Shown: positions 44,880-55,580, counted from the stretch's first letter. The stretch is DNA of 64,000 bases from Clostridium sp. CAG:452 (GCA_000434035.1 FR893522.1:127348-191347); one strand, 5' to 3'. Program-made: numbers and translations. The notes: generated by a model from the letters alone, not told the origin.

Positions 44880-45152
44880 ATGGCTAGTAATAAAAGACCT
44901 TTTATACAAGAAAAATTATTAAAAAGAGTAGAAAAAATGAATGAAACTGGCGATAAAGCTGTTCTAAAAACTTGGTCAAGAGCATCTACAATATATCCAC
45001 AAATGGTTGGACATACAATAGCTGTTCATGATGGAAGAAAACATGTTCCAATTTATATTTCAGAAGAAATGATAGGACATAAATTAGGAGAATTTGCTCC
45101 AACAAGAACTTTCAAAGGTCATTCAGGAGATAAAAAAACTAACGTAAAATAA
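44880..45152 (+). CDS. rpsS: Ribosomal protein S19
   Basis: 90 residues. '[18 protein letters not shown]', '[19 protein letters not shown]' and '[13 protein letters not shown]' are the S19 signature. Binds 16S rRNA head with S13. Five bases behind rplB. Confidence 0.98.
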   Translation: MASNKRPFIQEKLLKRVEKMNETGDKAVLKTWSRASTIYPQMVGHTIAVHDGRKHVPIYISEEMIGHKLGEFAPTRTFKGHSGDKKTNVK

Positions 45153-45167
45153 AGGAGGAAAGAAAAA

Positions 45168-45536
45168 ATGCCAGAGCAAGAGAATGTTCAAACTGCAACA
45201 TTAGAAGCAAAAGCAACATTAAGATATGCTAGAATTTCAAGCAGAAAAGTAAAAATAGTTGCAGACCTAATAAGAGGTAAAAAAGTTGACGAAGCATTAG
45301 CAATAGTAAAATTTACACCAAAAGCTTCATCAGAAATAATAGAAAAATTATTAAAATCAGCAATAGCAAATGCTGAAAACAATCATGGTATGAATAGAGG
45401 AAATCTAATAGTTAGCGAAATTTATGCAAACCAAGGACCAACATTAAAAAGAATTAGACCAGCAGCAAAAGGATCTGCAGTAAGAATTAGAAAAAGAACA
45501 TGCCATATAACAATTGTGGTAAAGGAGGAAAATTAA
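45168..45536 (+). CDS. rplV: Ribosomal protein L22
   Basis: 122 residues with a nine-residue N-terminal addition before '[19 protein letters not shown]'. '[21 protein letters not shown]' is the tunnel hairpin and its return. The start ATG 45168 follows AAAGGAGGAAAGAAAAA. Confidence 0.97.
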   Translation: MPEQENVQTATLEAKATLRYARISSRKVKIVADLIRGKKVDEALAIVKFTPKASSEIIEKLLKSAIANAENNHGMNRGNLIVSEIYANQGPTLKRIRPAAKGSAVRIRKRTCHITIVVKEEN

Positions 45537-45537
45537 C

Positions 45538-46200
45538 ATGGGACAAAAAATGCATCCACATGGATTAAGAGTAGGCGTTATAAAAGATTGGAATTCTAAA
45601 TGGTATGCTGATTCTAAGAATTTTAGTGACTATTTAGTAGAAGATCATAAAATACGTGAATATGTTAAGAAAAAACTATTTGTAAGTGGAATTTCTAAAA
45701 TTGAAATAGAAAGAACACCAAAATTTGTAAAAGTAAATGTTTATACTGCAAAACCTGGTCTAGTAATAGGTAAAGGTGGAAACTATGCAGAAACATTAAA
45801 AAATGAATTAGTAAAAATGATAAACAAAGATGTTAACTTAAATATAGTTGAAGTAAAAAATATTGATACAGATGCACAATTAGTTGCAGAAAATATTGCA
45901 AACCAACTAGAAAGAAGAATATCTTTTAGAAGAGCAATGAAACAATGTATGCAAAAATCTATGAAAGCAGGAGCTCTAGGAATAAAAACAGCTGTATCTG
46001 GAAGATTAGGTGGAGCTGATATGGCAAGAACAGAGTTCTATAAAGAAGGTACAATCCCACTTCAAACTTTAAGAGCAGATATCGATTATGGATTTGCAGA
46101 AGCAGATACAACTTATGGAAAAATAGGTGTAAAAGTTTGGATATATAAAGGAGAGGTTCTTCCAACTAAAAAAGTAGCAAAAGAAGGAGGGGAACAATAA
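45538..46200 (+). CDS. rpsC: Ribosomal protein S3
   Basis: 220 residues. KH domain with '[18 protein letters not shown]' (GxxG loop) and '[19 protein letters not shown]', C-terminal '[19 protein letters not shown]'. Forms the mRNA entry site with S4 and S5. Stop overlaps the rplP start by one base. Confidence 0.98.
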   Translation: MGQKMHPHGLRVGVIKDWNSKWYADSKNFSDYLVEDHKIREYVKKKLFVSGISKIEIERTPKFVKVNVYTAKPGLVIGKGGNYAETLKNELVKMINKDVNLNIVEVKNIDTDAQLVAENIANQLERRISFRRAMKQCMQKSMKAGALGIKTAVSGRLGGADMARTEFYKEGTIPLQTLRADIDYGFAEADTTYGKIGVKVWIYKGEVLPTKKVAKEGGEQ

Positions 46201-46643
46201 TGCCAGTAATGCCAAAAAGAACAAAATATAGAAAAATGCAAAAAGGTAGAAACAGAGGTAAAGCAACAAGAGGTAATGTTGTAAACGAAGGAGATTATGG
46301 ATTACAAGCATTAGAAGCAGGATTAATTACAGCAAACCAAATAGAAGCAGCCAGAATTGCCATGACTCGTTATATTAAAAGAGGTGGTAAAGTTTGGATT
46401 AAGATATTCCCAAATAAACCAATTAGTAAAAAACCAGCTGATACTCGTATGGGTAAAGGTAAAGGTGCAACAGAATATTGGGTAGCTGTTGTAAAACCTG
46501 GTAGAATATTATTTGAATTAGCAGGAGTAACAGAGGATGTAGCAAGAGAAGCTTTAAGACTTGCATCTCATAAATTACCTGTAAAAACAAAATTCTTAGC
46601 CAGAGAAACAAAACAAGGTGGTGAGAATGATGAAGATAAATAA
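46200..46643 (+). CDS. rplP: Ribosomal protein L16
   Basis: 147 residues. '[19 protein letters not shown]', '[15 protein letters not shown]' and '[19 protein letters not shown]' are standard. A-site tRNA neighbour in the large subunit. The last residues overlap the rpmC start. Confidence 0.98.
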   Translation: MPVMPKRTKYRKMQKGRNRGKATRGNVVNEGDYGLQALEAGLITANQIEAARIAMTRYIKRGGKVWIKIFPNKPISKKPADTRMGKGKGATEYWVAVVKPGRILFELAGVTEDVAREALRLASHKLPVKTKFLARETKQGGENDEDK

Positions 46644-46833
46644 AATAAGAGAAATGTCTTCACCAGAGCTAGAAAAAGAATTAGTAGAATTAAAATCTGA
46701 ATTATTTAAATTAAGATTTAGCTTAGCTACAAATGGATTAGACAATCCAATGAAAATAAAAGAAGTAAAAAAAGATATAGCTAGAGTTAATACTATTCTA
46801 AAACAAAGAGAATTAGGAGAAGCAAAAAACTAA
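46630..46833 (+). CDS. rpmC: Ribosomal protein L29
   Basis: 67 residues from ATG 46630 (or the adjacent ATG 46627), using AAGGTGGTGAG inside the end of rplP. '[18 protein letters not shown]' and '[12 protein letters not shown]' are typical two-helix L29. Confidence 0.95.
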   Translation: MKINKIREMSSPELEKELVELKSELFKLRFSLATNGLDNPMKIKEVKKDIARVNTILKQRELGEAKN

Positions 46834-46860
46834 AACTAGTAGGAGACCTGCACATAAATT

Positions 46861-46893
46861 GTGTAGGGGTCGGCAACACTGTCGGCCCGAAAA
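46861..46893. repeat. GGGTCG hairpin between rpmC and rpsQ
   Basis: TGTAGGGGTCGGCA / TGTCGGCCCGAAA hairpin with two G-U pairs. A related unit TGTAGGGGTCGC...GCGACCCGAAA is at 62736-62767. Confidence 0.5.
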
Positions 46894-46927
46894 TGTGTCC
46901 CTCAAAATAATAAGGAGGAAAATATAA

Positions 46928-47191
46928 ATGGAAGAAAGAAATCTTCGTAAAGTTATGACTGGTACAGTTGTATCTAACAAAATGGATAAAACAATAGTTG
47001 TAGCAGTTGAAACAAGTGTTAAACATCCTATATATGGTAAGATTGTTAAAAAAACATATAAATTAAAAGCTCATGATGAAGAAAATCAATGCCAAATAGG
47101 TGATAGAGTTAAAGTAATGGAAACAAGACCTCTATCTAAAGATAAAAGATGGAGATTAGTAGAAGTTGTAGAAAAAGCAGTAATAAAATAA
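46928..47191 (+). CDS. rpsQ: Ribosomal protein S17
   Basis: 87 residues. '[19 protein letters not shown]' and '[19 protein letters not shown]', '[18 protein letters not shown]' match the S17 OB fold. ATG behind AAGGAGGAAAATATAA. Confidence 0.97.
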   Translation: MEERNLRKVMTGTVVSNKMDKTIVVAVETSVKHPIYGKIVKKTYKLKAHDEENQCQIGDRVKVMETRPLSKDKRWRLVEVVEKAVIK

Positions 47192-47255
47192 ATAAAAAAT
47201 AATAGTGAAGAGTATAAAATTCATTTCACAGATTTTTGAAAAGGAGGAAACCATA

Positions 47256-47624
47256 ATGATACAACAACAATCAAGACTAAAAGTAGCAGATAACACTGGA
47301 GCAAAAGAATTAATGTGTATTAGATGTTTAGGCGGTTCACATAGAAAATTTGCAGGTGTTGGAGATGTAATAATTGCATCTGTAAAAAGTGCTATGCCAA
47401 ATGGAGTTGTTAAAAAAGGTGATGTAGTAAAAGCAGTTATAGTAAGAACAAAAAAACCAATTAGAAGAGCAGATGGATCTTATGTAAGATTTGACGAAAA
47501 TGCAGCAGTTATTATTCGTGATGATAAAAACCCAAAAGGTACTCGTATATTTGGGCCTATAGCAAGAGAATTAAGAGATAAAGATTATATGAAAATATTA
47601 TCATTAGCTCCAGAAGTATTATAA
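47256..47624 (+). CDS. rplN: Ribosomal protein L14
   Basis: 122 residues from ATG 47256 behind AAAAGGAGGAAACCATA; a longer frame from 47205 is rejected. '[19 protein letters not shown]' and '[19 protein letters not shown]' are invariant landmarks. Intersubunit bridge B8. Confidence 0.98.
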   Translation: MIQQQSRLKVADNTGAKELMCIRCLGGSHRKFAGVGDVIIASVKSAMPNGVVKKGDVVKAVIVRTKKPIRRADGSYVRFDENAAVIIRDDKNPKGTRIFGPIARELRDKDYMKILSLAPEVL

Positions 47625-47644
47625 AAAACAGAGGTGAAAATAGA

Positions 47645-47953
47645 ATGAAAATAAAAAAAGGCGATACAGTTCAAGTTTTATCAGGAAATGATAAAGGTAA
47701 AACTGGTGAAGTTTTAGACACAATGCCAAAAACAGATAGAATAATAGTTAAAGGTATAAATATAAGAAAAAAACACGTTAAACCTAGAAAACAAGGTGAA
47801 GAAGGTGGAATTATTCCTGTAGAATGTAGCATACATAGTAGCAAAGTTAACGTAGTTTGCCCAAAATGCAACAAACCTACTAGAATAAAAATAGAAAAAG
47901 AAGGAAAAGAAAAAACACGTATTTGCAAAAAATGTGGAGCAAAACTAAAATAA
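47645..47953 (+). CDS. rplX: Ribosomal protein L24
   Basis: 102 residues. KOW motif 'KKGDTVQVLSGNDKGKTGEV'. C-terminal zinc-type pairs 'CPKCNK' and 'CKKCGAKLK' are retained, indicating a zinc-binding L24. 20 bases behind rplN. Confidence 0.97.
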   Translation: MKIKKGDTVQVLSGNDKGKTGEVLDTMPKTDRIIVKGINIRKKHVKPRKQGEEGGIIPVECSIHSSKVNVVCPKCNKPTRIKIEKEGKEKTRICKKCGAKLK

Positions 47954-47980
47954 TAAAATAGAAGGAGGAAAAAACTATCC

Positions 47981-48520
47981 ATGGAAAAGTTAAAAGAACA
48001 ATATCAAAAAGAAGTAATACCAGCATTAATGAAAAAGTTTGAATATAAATCACTAATGGAAGTTCCTAAATTAGAGAAAATAGTTATAAACATAGGATTA
48101 GGAGATGTAAAAGATAATCCAAAAAGTTTAGACAATGCAATATCAGATTTAACAATTATAACAGGACAAAAACCAGTTATAACAAAAGCAAAAAAATCAA
48201 TTGCTGCTTTTAAATTAAGAGAAGGTGTAAATGTAGGATGTAAAGTTACACTAAGAGCAGGAAAAATGTATGATTTTGCTGATAAATTATTTAACTTAGC
48301 ACTTCCAAGAGTAAGAGATTTTAGAGGAGTATCTAAAAATTCATTTGATGGAAAAGGAAATTATTCTTTAGGTATAAAAGAACAATTAATATTCCCAGAA
48401 ATCGAATATGACAAAATAGATAAAATAAGAGGAATGGATATTATATTTGTAACAACAGCAAAAACAGACGAAGAAGCAAGAGAATTACTTACATTATTAG
48501 GAATGCCTTTTAGAGTTTAA
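47981..48520 (+). CDS. rplE: Ribosomal protein L5
   Basis: 179 residues. '[19 protein letters not shown]', '[18 protein letters not shown]', '[11 protein letters not shown]' are standard. Binds 5S rRNA. ATG behind AGAAGGAGGAAAAAACTATCC. Confidence 0.98.
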   Translation: MEKLKEQYQKEVIPALMKKFEYKSLMEVPKLEKIVINIGLGDVKDNPKSLDNAISDLTIITGQKPVITKAKKSIAAFKLREGVNVGCKVTLRAGKMYDFADKLFNLALPRVRDFRGVSKNSFDGKGNYSLGIKEQLIFPEIEYDKIDKIRGMDIIFVTTAKTDEEARELLTLLGMPFRV

Positions 48521-48542
48521 ATAAAGGAGGAAAATAAAAATT

Positions 48543-48728
48543 ATGGCTAAAAAATCAATGATTGTAAAGCAACAAAAACCACAAAAATTTAAAACAAGAG
48601 AATATAATAGATGTAAATTATGTGGTAGACCACATGCATATATAAGAAAATATGGAATTTGCCGTATATGCTTTAGAGAATTAGCACATAAAGGTGAAAT
48701 ACCAGGTGTAAAAAAAGCAAGCTGGTAA
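48543..48728 (+). CDS. rpsZ: Ribosomal protein S14, zinc-binding (type Z)
   Basis: 61 residues, the short C+ form with '[20 protein letters not shown]' (CxxC...CxxC). Binds zinc in the 30S head near S3 and S10. Confidence 0.97.
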   Translation: MAKKSMIVKQQKPQKFKTREYNRCKLCGRPHAYIRKYGICRICFRELAHKGEIPGVKKASW

Positions 48729-48779
48729 TATAGAGGTGAGAGACCACACTTCAAATAAGAAAAGGAGGAAAAAATTTAA

Positions 48780-49178
48780 ATGAACACTACTGATCCAATA
48801 GCAGACATGCTAACAAGAATAAGAAATGCAAACAGTGCAAAATTTAAAACAGTTGATATTCCAGCATCTAAGATGAAAAAATCAATTGCAGAAATTTTGC
48901 TTAATGAAGGATATATAAAATCATATGAAGAAATAAGTAACGAAAACCAAGGTATTTTAAGAATAAGCCTAAAATACACAGAAAAAGGTAAAAAAGTTAT
49001 ATCTGGATTAAAAAGAATAAGCAAACCAGGTTTAAGAATATATGCAGCAAAAGACGAACTTCCAAGAGTATTAAACGGATTAGGAATAGCTTTAATTTCA
49101 ACATCAAAAGGTGTTATGACAGATAAAAAAGCAAGAAATGCAGGCGTTGGTGGAGAAGTTTTAGCATATATCTGGTAA
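48780..49178 (+). CDS. rpsH: Ribosomal protein S8
   Basis: 132 residues. '[18 protein letters not shown]', '[19 protein letters not shown]' and '[19 protein letters not shown]' are typical. In E. coli S8 regulates the spc operon at rplE; no test here. Confidence 0.98.
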   Translation: MNTTDPIADMLTRIRNANSAKFKTVDIPASKMKKSIAEILLNEGYIKSYEEISNENQGILRISLKYTEKGKKVISGLKRISKPGLRIYAAKDELPRVLNGLGIALISTSKGVMTDKKARNAGVGGEVLAYIW

Positions 49179-49251
49179 TTAAACTTGCTTTTGCAAGAAT
49201 GAAGAATTAATAATGAAAAATAAAAGTTTTTTTTAGAAGGGAGTAAAAGAA

Positions 49252-49788
49252 ATGTCAAGAATAGGAAATAAACCAATTACAGTTCCAGCTGGTATAGATG
49301 TAACAATAGATGGACAAAAAATAACTGTAAAAGGACCTAAAGGAACATTAGAAAGAACAGTTAATGATAACATTTCTATAAAACTAGAGAATGGTGTTAT
49401 TGTAGTAGCAAGACCAAACGATGAAAAAGAAAATAGAAGTTTACATGGTTTAACAAGAACATTAATAAACAATATGATTGAAGGAGTTTCTAATGAGTTT
49501 TCAAAACAATTAGAAATAAATGGTGTAGGTTATAGAGCTGCAAAACAAGGAAATAAAATAGTTTTAACTTTAGGTTACTCACATCCAGTAGAAATGGTTG
49601 AGCCAGAAGGTATTACATATGAAGTACCAAATCCAAACTCAATAATAGTAAAAGGTATTGATAAAGAACTAGTAGGTCAAATGGCTGCTGAAATAAGAAG
49701 CAAAAGACCACCAGAAGTATATAGAGGAAAAGGTATTAAATATGTTGATGAACATATTAGACGTAAAGAAGGTAAAACAGGTAAATAG
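49252..49788 (+). CDS. rplF: Ribosomal protein L6
   Basis: 178 residues. '[19 protein letters not shown]', '[17 protein letters not shown]', '[19 protein letters not shown]' match the family. 73 bases behind rpsH, ATG behind AGAAGGGAGTAAAAGAA. Confidence 0.98.
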   Translation: MSRIGNKPITVPAGIDVTIDGQKITVKGPKGTLERTVNDNISIKLENGVIVVARPNDEKENRSLHGLTRTLINNMIEGVSNEFSKQLEINGVGYRAAKQGNKIVLTLGYSHPVEMVEPEGITYEVPNPNSIIVKGIDKELVGQMAAEIRSKRPPEVYRGKGIKYVDEHIRRKEGKTGK

Positions 49789-49820
49789 AACAAGTATAAA
49801 AAGAAAGGAGAAATTCTTAG

Positions 49821-50180
49821 ATGATTAGCAAAACAAATAGAAAATTAGAAAGAGAAAGAAGACATATAAGAGTACGTAGAAAAATAAGCGGAACATCTGA
49901 ATGTCCAAGACTATGTGTTTATAGAAGTAATTCTAATATATATGCACAAATCATAGATGATGTAAAAGGAGAAACTATCGTTTCAGCATCAACATTAGAT
50001 AAAGCTGTAAAAACAAAAAAATCTAATAAAGAAGCTGCAAAAGAAGTTGGAACATTAATTGCAAAAAGAGCAATAGAAAAAAATATTAAAAATGTTGTTT
50101 ATGATAGAGGTGGATATATTTACCACGGAATAGTTAAAGAACTTGCAGAAGCTGCAAGAGAAGCAGGATTAGAATTTTAA
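49821..50180 (+). CDS. rplR: Ribosomal protein L18
   Basis: 119 residues. '[19 protein letters not shown]', '[19 protein letters not shown]' and '[19 protein letters not shown]' are standard. 5S rRNA binding with L5. Confidence 0.98.
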   Translation: MISKTNRKLERERRHIRVRRKISGTSECPRLCVYRSNSNIYAQIIDDVKGETIVSASTLDKAVKTKKSNKEAAKEVGTLIAKRAIEKNIKNVVYDRGGYIYHGIVKELAEAAREAGLEF

Positions 50181-50201
50181 GGAGGGAAACTTTAAAAAAA
50201 T

Positions 50202-50690
50202 ATGGAAAACGAAGTAGTTGAATTAAAAGAAAAAGTAGTAGCCATTAACAGAGTTGCAAAAGTTGTTAAAGGTGGTAGAAATTTTAGATTTAGCGCAGTA
50301 GTTGTTGTTGGTGACGAAAACGGTCATGTAGGAATTGGAAACGGAAAAGCAGCAGAGGTTCCAGATGCAATAAAAAAAGCTATTGAAGATGCTAAAAAGA
50401 ACTTAATAGAAGTACCAATTGTAGGAACAACAATACCACATGAATTCCTAGGAACATTTGGTTCAGCAAGCGTATTATTAAAACCAGGAGCAGAAGGATC
50501 TGGATTAATAGCAGGTGGAAGTGTAAGACCAATACTTGAACTTGCAGGATACAGAGATATAAGAACAAAAGTTATTGGAACAAACAATCCAAGAAACGTT
50601 GGATATGCTACAATGAATGCTCTAGAGAATATGTCAACAGCTGAAGAAATTGCTAAAAAAAGAGGAAAAAAAGTAGAAGAAATATTATAA
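50202..50690 (+). CDS. rpsE: Ribosomal protein S5
   Basis: 162 residues. 'VVNRVAKVV'-type start is '[19 protein letters not shown]'; '[19 protein letters not shown]', '[18 protein letters not shown]' and '[16 protein letters not shown]' follow. In most Firmicutes rpmD comes next; here it does not. Confidence 0.98.
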   Translation: MENEVVELKEKVVAINRVAKVVKGGRNFRFSAVVVVGDENGHVGIGNGKAAEVPDAIKKAIEDAKKNLIEVPIVGTTIPHEFLGTFGSASVLLKPGAEGSGLIAGGSVRPILELAGYRDIRTKVIGTNNPRNVGYATMNALENMSTAEEIAKKRGKKVEEIL

Positions 50691-50729
50691 TTCAAACATA
50701 TTGCTTTTAGAATGTAAGAATTGCAATTT

Positions 50730-50808
50730 TGAGTTGAGAGGTGCGATGTGCAAGGCGAGATTTGAAAACTTTTATTCAAAAGCTCACTTTCCACATCTCA
50801 CTTCAAAC
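50730..50808. repeat. Imperfect hairpin in the place of rpmD
   Basis: GAGTTGAGAGGTGCGATGTG pairs imperfectly with CACATCTCACTTCAAAC. The right arm CACATCTCACTTC also occurs in the hairpin at 52635-52705. The 174-base gap has no L30-like ORF. Confidence 0.55.
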
Positions 50809-50864
50809 TAAAAATGCAAACTAAAGTTATAATAGCATTTTGAATAAGAAATGGAGGGAAACAG

Positions 50865-51299
50865 ATGGAATTAGGAAATATAAAAGCTAGCCAAGAAAAA
50901 GTTGCAAGAAGAAGAGTTGGACGTGGAATTGGTTCAGGTCTAGGAAAAACATCAGGAAGAGGTCAAAAAGGACAAAAATCAAGATCTGGTGGAGGAGTTA
51001 GACGTGGATTTGAAGGAGGTCAAACACCACTATATAGAAGATTACCAAAAAGAGGATTTACAAACATTCACGCTTCAAATTACACAGAAGTAACTTTAAC
51101 AATGCTTAACAAAAGTAAAGCAGATGTTGTTACAGCTGAAAGTTTAATCGAAGAAGGAATAATAAGTAAAGCTAATGATGGTATCGTTGTTTTAGCAACT
51201 GGAAATTTAGATAAAAAATTAACAGTTAAAGCAACAAGATTTACAAAAGCTGCAAAAGAAAAAATAGAAGCAGCTGGTGGAAAAGCAGAGGTGATTTAA
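50865..51299 (+). CDS. rplO: Ribosomal protein L15
   Basis: 144 residues. Gly/Arg-rich start '[19 protein letters not shown]' and '[18 protein letters not shown]' are invariant. It contains many GGN glycines, none preceded by an extra C. secY begins two bases later. Confidence 0.98.
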   Translation: MELGNIKASQEKVARRRVGRGIGSGLGKTSGRGQKGQKSRSGGGVRRGFEGGQTPLYRRLPKRGFTNIHASNYTEVTLTMLNKSKADVVTAESLIEEGIISKANDGIVVLATGNLDKKLTVKATRFTKAAKEKIEAAGGKAEVI

Positions 51300-51300
51300 T

Positions 51301-52635
51301 TTGTTTAAAACAATTAAAAACGCTTTGAAAACTCCAGAAATTAGAAAAAGATTAATGTATACACTAATACTAATAGTGATATTTAGATTGGGATGCTTCA
51401 TATCAGTTCCAGGAATTGATACTGTTGCATTAAGTGAACTTGCAAAAACAGGTTCAAATAGCTTATCTGGATTTATAGACTTAATCTCAGGAGGAGCTTT
51501 TTCAAGATTCTCAATATTTGCAATGAGTATTAGCCCATATATTACTGCATCAATTGTTATACAATTGTTAGGAATGGTAATACCTTCATTAGAAAGACTT
51601 ATTAAAGAAGGCGGAGAAGAAGGAAGAGCTAAAGTAAACAAATATACAAAAATTGTTACACTAATACTAGCATTAGTAGAAGCAATAGGAATTTATGTTT
51701 CATATAGCAGTACATATTCTGCATATGGAGTATTCATAAATCCTGGATTTGGAACAGGCGCATTAATAGTACTTTCATTAGTAGCAGGAACAGCACTTTT
51801 AATGTGGCTTGGAGAACAAATTACTAATAAAGGAATTGGTAATGGTATATCAATAATTATATTCATAGGTATAATTGCTTCATTACCATCAGCAGTTACA
51901 ACAATATATAGATTGATAATAACAGCTAATGGATTTAGCACAACAGGATTATTAATTTCTCTTGGTATAATAATAGGAGCGATAATTCTTGTTGCAGGTG
52001 TTGTATTTGTACAAGAAGCTGAAAGAAGAGTTCCTGTACAATATGCTAAAAAAGTAGTAGGAAGAAAAATGTACGGAGGACAAAACACACATATTCCTCT
52101 AAAACTTGCAATGGCAGGAGTTATGCCTGTAATATTTGCATCATCATTTATGACATTCCCAGCAATGATTATACAAATGTTTAATGCCAATATAGCAAGC
52201 CAAACAGGTTTCTGGGCAACAATATATAAATTCTCAATAGCTACATCAACATCTAATGTTGGATTAGGCTATACAATAGCAAACGCAATTGTGTACTTAT
52301 TATTGATACTTGGATTTACTTATTTCTACACATATGCAACATTTAATCCAGCAGAAGTATCAAGCAATATAAAGAAAAACGGTGGATTTATTCCAGGAAT
52401 TAGAGCTGGAAAACCTACAACAGATTATTTATCATCAATTATGAGTAAATTAACTTTATTTGGAGGTATATTCTTAAGTGTAATAGCAATACTTCCAATG
52501 CTTATGAGATTTACAGGACTTAACGTTGCATTCGGTGGAACATCAATACTTATCGTAGTAGGTGTTGCATTAGAAACAGTACAACAATTAGAGTCTAGAT
52601 TAGTAATGAGACATTATAAAGGATTTTTAGAATAG
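51301..52635 (+). CDS. secY: Preprotein translocase subunit SecY
   Basis: 444 residues from TTG 51301 behind GAGGTGATTTAA. Ten transmembrane helices; 'GGAFSRFSIFAMSISPYI' (helix 2/plug area) and 'FVQEAERRVPVQYAKKVVG' (cytosolic loop) are conserved. Forms the export channel with SecE and SecG (17076). Confidence 0.97.
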   Translation: MFKTIKNALKTPEIRKRLMYTLILIVIFRLGCFISVPGIDTVALSELAKTGSNSLSGFIDLISGGAFSRFSIFAMSISPYITASIVIQLLGMVIPSLERLIKEGGEEGRAKVNKYTKIVTLILALVEAIGIYVSYSSTYSAYGVFINPGFGTGALIVLSLVAGTALLMWLGEQITNKGIGNGISIIIFIGIIASLPSAVTTIYRLIITANGFSTTGLLISLGIIIGAIILVAGVVFVQEAERRVPVQYAKKVVGRKMYGGQNTHIPLKLAMAGVMPVIFASSFMTFPAMIIQMFNANIASQTGFWATIYKFSIATSTSNVGLGYTIANAIVYLLLILGFTYFYTYATFNPAEVSSNIKKNGGFIPGIRAGKPTTDYLSSIMSKLTLFGGIFLSVIAILPMLMRFTGLNVAFGGTSILIVVGVALETVQQLESRLVMRHYKGFLE

Positions 52636-52705
52636 AAGTGTGAAGTGTGAAGTGCGAAGTGTGAAAATATAAAATTACACTTCACACATCTCACATCTCA
52701 CTTCT
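52635..52705. repeat. GAAGTGTGA-type hairpin after secY
   Basis: Three tandem GAAGTGTGA-like units pair with TCACACTTC-like units across an A/T loop, giving about 30 imperfect pairs. Right end matches the element at 50730-50808. Confidence 0.6.
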
Positions 52706-52748
52706 AATTTATAGTAAAAAATAAAAATAGATTTTAAAACAAATTAAA

Positions 52749-52858
52749 AGCGAGTAATACAAGGAAAACAAGCGAAAAAATTTGAAATAGTACATAAGTA
52801 CATTGAAAAATTTTGAGTGAAGCTTGACACAGTAGGACGAAGCTTTTCATTTGTTTGA
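52749..52858. repeat. Diverged intergenic repeat with GTACATAAGTAC core, copy 2
   Basis: Gap between secY and adk. Same 17-mer ATAGTACATAAGTACAT (52787-52803) and same block order as 42214-42325. A 30-base A/T-rich lead-in (about 52720) also resembles 41346-41376 before the operon promoter. Confidence 0.6.
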
Positions 52859-52871
52859 ATGGAGGAAAGAT

Positions 52872-53531
52872 ATGTTTATAGTATTACTAGGCGCCCCAGG
52901 TAGTGGAAAAGGAACTGTTGGAAAAATAATAGCAGAAGATTTAAAATTAGCTCATATATCAACAGGAGATTTATTTAGAGAAAATTTAAAAAATGAAACA
53001 GAATTAGGAAAAGAAGCAAAACAATACATGGACAAGGGTGAACTTGTACCAGATGAAGTAACAATAAAAATGTTAAAAGAAAGATTAAATGGAGATGACG
53101 TAGAAAACGGAGCTGTTTTAGACGGATTCCCAAGAACAGGTGTACAAGCTGTAAGCCTTGATAATATGCTAAAAGAAATGAATGCAAAAGTAGATATGGC
53201 ATTAAATATAGACGTTCCATTTGATGAAATAGTAGAAAGAATTGCAAATAGAAGAAGTTGCAAAGGATGTAGTGAAATATACAATGTAGTATTTAATCCA
53301 CCAAAAGTTGAAGGAATATGTGACAAATGTGGCGGAGAACTATATCAAAGAGAAGATCAAAAACCAGAAGTTGTAGAAAACAGACTACAAGTTTATAGCA
53401 AAACAGCAGAAGAATTAATAAATCATTACAAAAAAGCAAACATATTATATGATGCAAAAGCAGGCGACAAAGTAGGAAAAACATCTTATGATGTTGCAAA
53501 AGAAGTAGAAGAATACATTAAAAATAATTAA
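52872..53531 (+). CDS. adk: Adenylate kinase, zinc-lid type
   Basis: 219 residues from ATG 52872 behind ATGGAGGAAAGAT. P-loop 'GAPGSGKGTVGK', 'HISTGDLFRENL', 'DGFPRTGVQA'. The long lid holds four cysteines ('CKGCSEIY' and 'CDKCGGELYQRED'), so it binds zinc as in Bacillus. Standard place behind secY. Confidence 0.97.
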   Translation: MFIVLLGAPGSGKGTVGKIIAEDLKLAHISTGDLFRENLKNETELGKEAKQYMDKGELVPDEVTIKMLKERLNGDDVENGAVLDGFPRTGVQAVSLDNMLKEMNAKVDMALNIDVPFDEIVERIANRRSCKGCSEIYNVVFNPPKVEGICDKCGGELYQREDQKPEVVENRLQVYSKTAEELINHYKKANILYDAKAGDKVGKTSYDVAKEVEEYIKNN

Positions 53532-53538
53532 TTAGATA

Positions 53539-53648
53539 AATTGTAATTTGTGTGAGGGGGAATTCTAGGGACTGTCCCTTAAAATCACCAAACCTGGGGA
53601 TTTTGGCGACTGTCCTGAATTCATCCGGAACTAAACAAATTCCAATTT
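53539..53648. repeat. MITE-like 110-bp element, copy 2
   Basis: Same as 26361-26471 apart from one change near the G-run and one in the left terminal repeat (AAATTGTAATTTGT). It fills the adk-map gap and ends just before the map Shine-Dalgarno. Confidence 0.85.
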
Positions 53649-53663
53649 ATGGGGGTAATCATT

Positions 53664-54431
53664 TTGGTAACAATTAAATCAAAAAGAGAAATAGAATTAA
53701 TGAAAGAAGCGTGTAGAGTTGCTGCTCTAGCTCAAAAAGAAATAGAAAAAGCAATTAGACCGGGAATTTCTACATATGAATTAGATAAAATTGCAGAAGA
53801 CACCATGAGAAAAAATGGGGCAATTCCAGCAGAAAAAGGTTATCCAAGTGGAGTAAAAGGAGTTCCAGATTTTCCAGGTTCAATATGTGCCTCTGTAAAC
53901 GATGAAGTAATACATGGAATACCATCTAAAAGAGCAATATTAAAAGATGGTGATATAATAAGTGTAGATTTAGTTGCATATAAAAACGGATTTAATGGAG
54001 ACTGTGCAAGAACATATATTGTAGGTAAGATTCCTGCATCAACTCAAAGATTAATTGATGTAACTAAACAAGCTTTTTTTGAAGGAATAAAATTCGCTAA
54101 AAAAGGTTTTAGAATTGGAGATATATCTCATGCAATTGGAGAATATGTAGAAAAAAACGGATATTCTGTTGTAAAAGAATTTCAAGGTCATGGAATAGGA
54201 ACAAGTATGCACGAAGACCCTGGAATCCCAAATTACGGAAAAGCAGGAAGAGGATTAAAACTTGAACCTGGCATGACACTAGCAATTGAGCCAATGGTAA
54301 TCCAAGGAAAATCAGGAATTTTACAATTAGATGATGGGTGGACAATCATATCAGAAGATGGAAGCCTAGCAGCACATTATGAAAATACAATTTTAATAAC
54401 AGAAAAAGAACCAGAAATATTGACAATATAG
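53664..54431 (+). CDS. map: Methionine aminopeptidase, type I
   Basis: 255 residues from TTG 53664 with GGGGGT upstream; ATG 53649 would place the Shine-Dalgarno inside the gene. Removes initiator Met. Metal ligands lie in 'GDIISVDLVAYKNGFNGDC' (Asp), 'GHGIGTSMHEDPGIPNYG' (His) and 'TLAIEPMVIQG' (Glu). The repeat at 53539 has inserted close to its start. Confidence 0.96.
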   Translation: MVTIKSKREIELMKEACRVAALAQKEIEKAIRPGISTYELDKIAEDTMRKNGAIPAEKGYPSGVKGVPDFPGSICASVNDEVIHGIPSKRAILKDGDIISVDLVAYKNGFNGDCARTYIVGKIPASTQRLIDVTKQAFFEGIKFAKKGFRIGDISHAIGEYVEKNGYSVVKEFQGHGIGTSMHEDPGIPNYGKAGRGLKLEPGMTLAIEPMVIQGKSGILQLDDGWTIISEDGSLAAHYENTILITEKEPEILTI

Positions 54432-54494
54432 AAGAGATAGTATATAATATATTGGTTGATTTTAGTATTAATAGATAAATGGAGGTAACAGATT

Positions 54495-54713
54495 TTGTCA
54501 AAAGAAGATGTTATAGAAGTAGAAGGTACAGTAGTAGAAGCTTTACCAAATACAAATTTTAAAGTAGAATTAGAAAATGGACACCAAGTTTTAGCACACA
54601 TTTCTGGAAAACTTAGAATGAACTACATAAAAATATTACCAGGAGATAAAGTAAAACTTGAACTTTCTCCATACGACTTAAATCGTGGACGTATTACATG
54701 GAGAGCAAAATAA
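54495..54713 (+). CDS. infA: Translation initiation factor IF-1
   Basis: 72 residues from TTG 54495 behind GGAGGTAACAGATT. OB fold: '[19 protein letters not shown]', '[17 protein letters not shown]', '[11 protein letters not shown]'. Normal length. Confidence 0.97.
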   Translation: MSKEDVIEVEGTVVEALPNTNFKVELENGHQVLAHISGKLRMNYIKILPGDKVKLELSPYDLNRGRITWRAK

Positions 54714-54785
54714 AAGTAACATTTAAATTTTGCTTAAAATGAAATAATTAATACAAAAATTTACTAAAATAAATGAGGTGAAAAA

Positions 54786-54899
54786 ATGAAAGTAAGACCA
54801 TCAGTTAAAAAAATATGTGAAAAATGCAAAATAATTAAAAGAAAAGGTGTTACAAGGGTTATATGTGAAAATCCTAAACACAAACAAAGACAAGGATAA
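54786..54899 (+). CDS. rpmJ: Ribosomal protein L36, zinc type
   Basis: 37 residues. '[19 protein letters not shown]' then '[13 protein letters not shown]'. The C-x2-C...C...H zinc ligands are present. GAGGTGAAAAA lies just upstream. Normal place between infA and rpsM. Confidence 0.97.
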   Translation: MKVRPSVKKICEKCKIIKRKGVTRVICENPKHKQRQG

Positions 54900-55164
54900 G
54901 TAATCTAATATATTTATTAGATTATTTGTTGTATAACAATGTTAATAATATAAATAGAGTAGCGGCTGTCCTAAGCAATTTTTGCGAGGGAAAAATTATC
55001 TATTTTATTTATTATATATAAAAGTTTAATTACATTTCAAATTATACTAATTAAACTAAGCAACAATTAAGTATTACGAAAAGATTAAAAGAAAATTTTG
55101 CTTTTAATCTATACAACTATGTTTTAGCAAAGAATTAACAAAAATATTTAAAGAGGTGAAAAGA

Positions 55165-55527
55165 ATGGCTCGTATAGCAGGTGTAGATTTACCTAAAGAA
55201 AAAAGGGTTGAAATAGGACTTACATATATTTATGGAATAGGAAGAACAACTTCAAACAAAATTTTAGCAGAAGCTAAAGTTAGCCCAGATATTAGAGTAA
55301 AAGACTTAACAGACGATCAAGTACAAGCAATAAGAAATGCAATGGAAGATTACAAAGTTGAAGGTGACTTAAGAAGAGAAGTTGCATTAAATATCAAAAG
55401 ACTTACAGAAATAGGATGTTTTAGAGGAATAAGACATAGAAGAGGATTACCTGTAAGAGGACAAAGAACAAAAACAAATGCACGTACAAGAAAAGGTCCT
55501 AGAAAATTAGTAAGCAAAAAGAAATAA
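55165..55527 (+). CDS. rpsM: Ribosomal protein S13
   Basis: 120 residues from ATG 55165 (GTG 55156 overlaps the Shine-Dalgarno). '[19 protein letters not shown]', '[19 protein letters not shown]' and the basic tail are typical. Preceded by a 265-base non-coding gap that holds only short A/T hairpins (for example ATCTAATA-TATTAGAT at 54903). Confidence 0.98.
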   Translation: MARIAGVDLPKEKRVEIGLTYIYGIGRTTSNKILAEAKVSPDIRVKDLTDDQVQAIRNAMEDYKVEGDLRREVALNIKRLTEIGCFRGIRHRRGLPVRGQRTKTNARTRKGPRKLVSKKK

Positions 55528-55580
55528 TGAAAAAGTTAAAATATGGAGAAAACAGAAAAACTGACATCACTAATTCATAA

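Noticed and set aside
50691..50864. A hidden or frameshifted L30 gene
   Set aside because: No frame gives an L30-like start or core in the gap, with or without CGG skipping.
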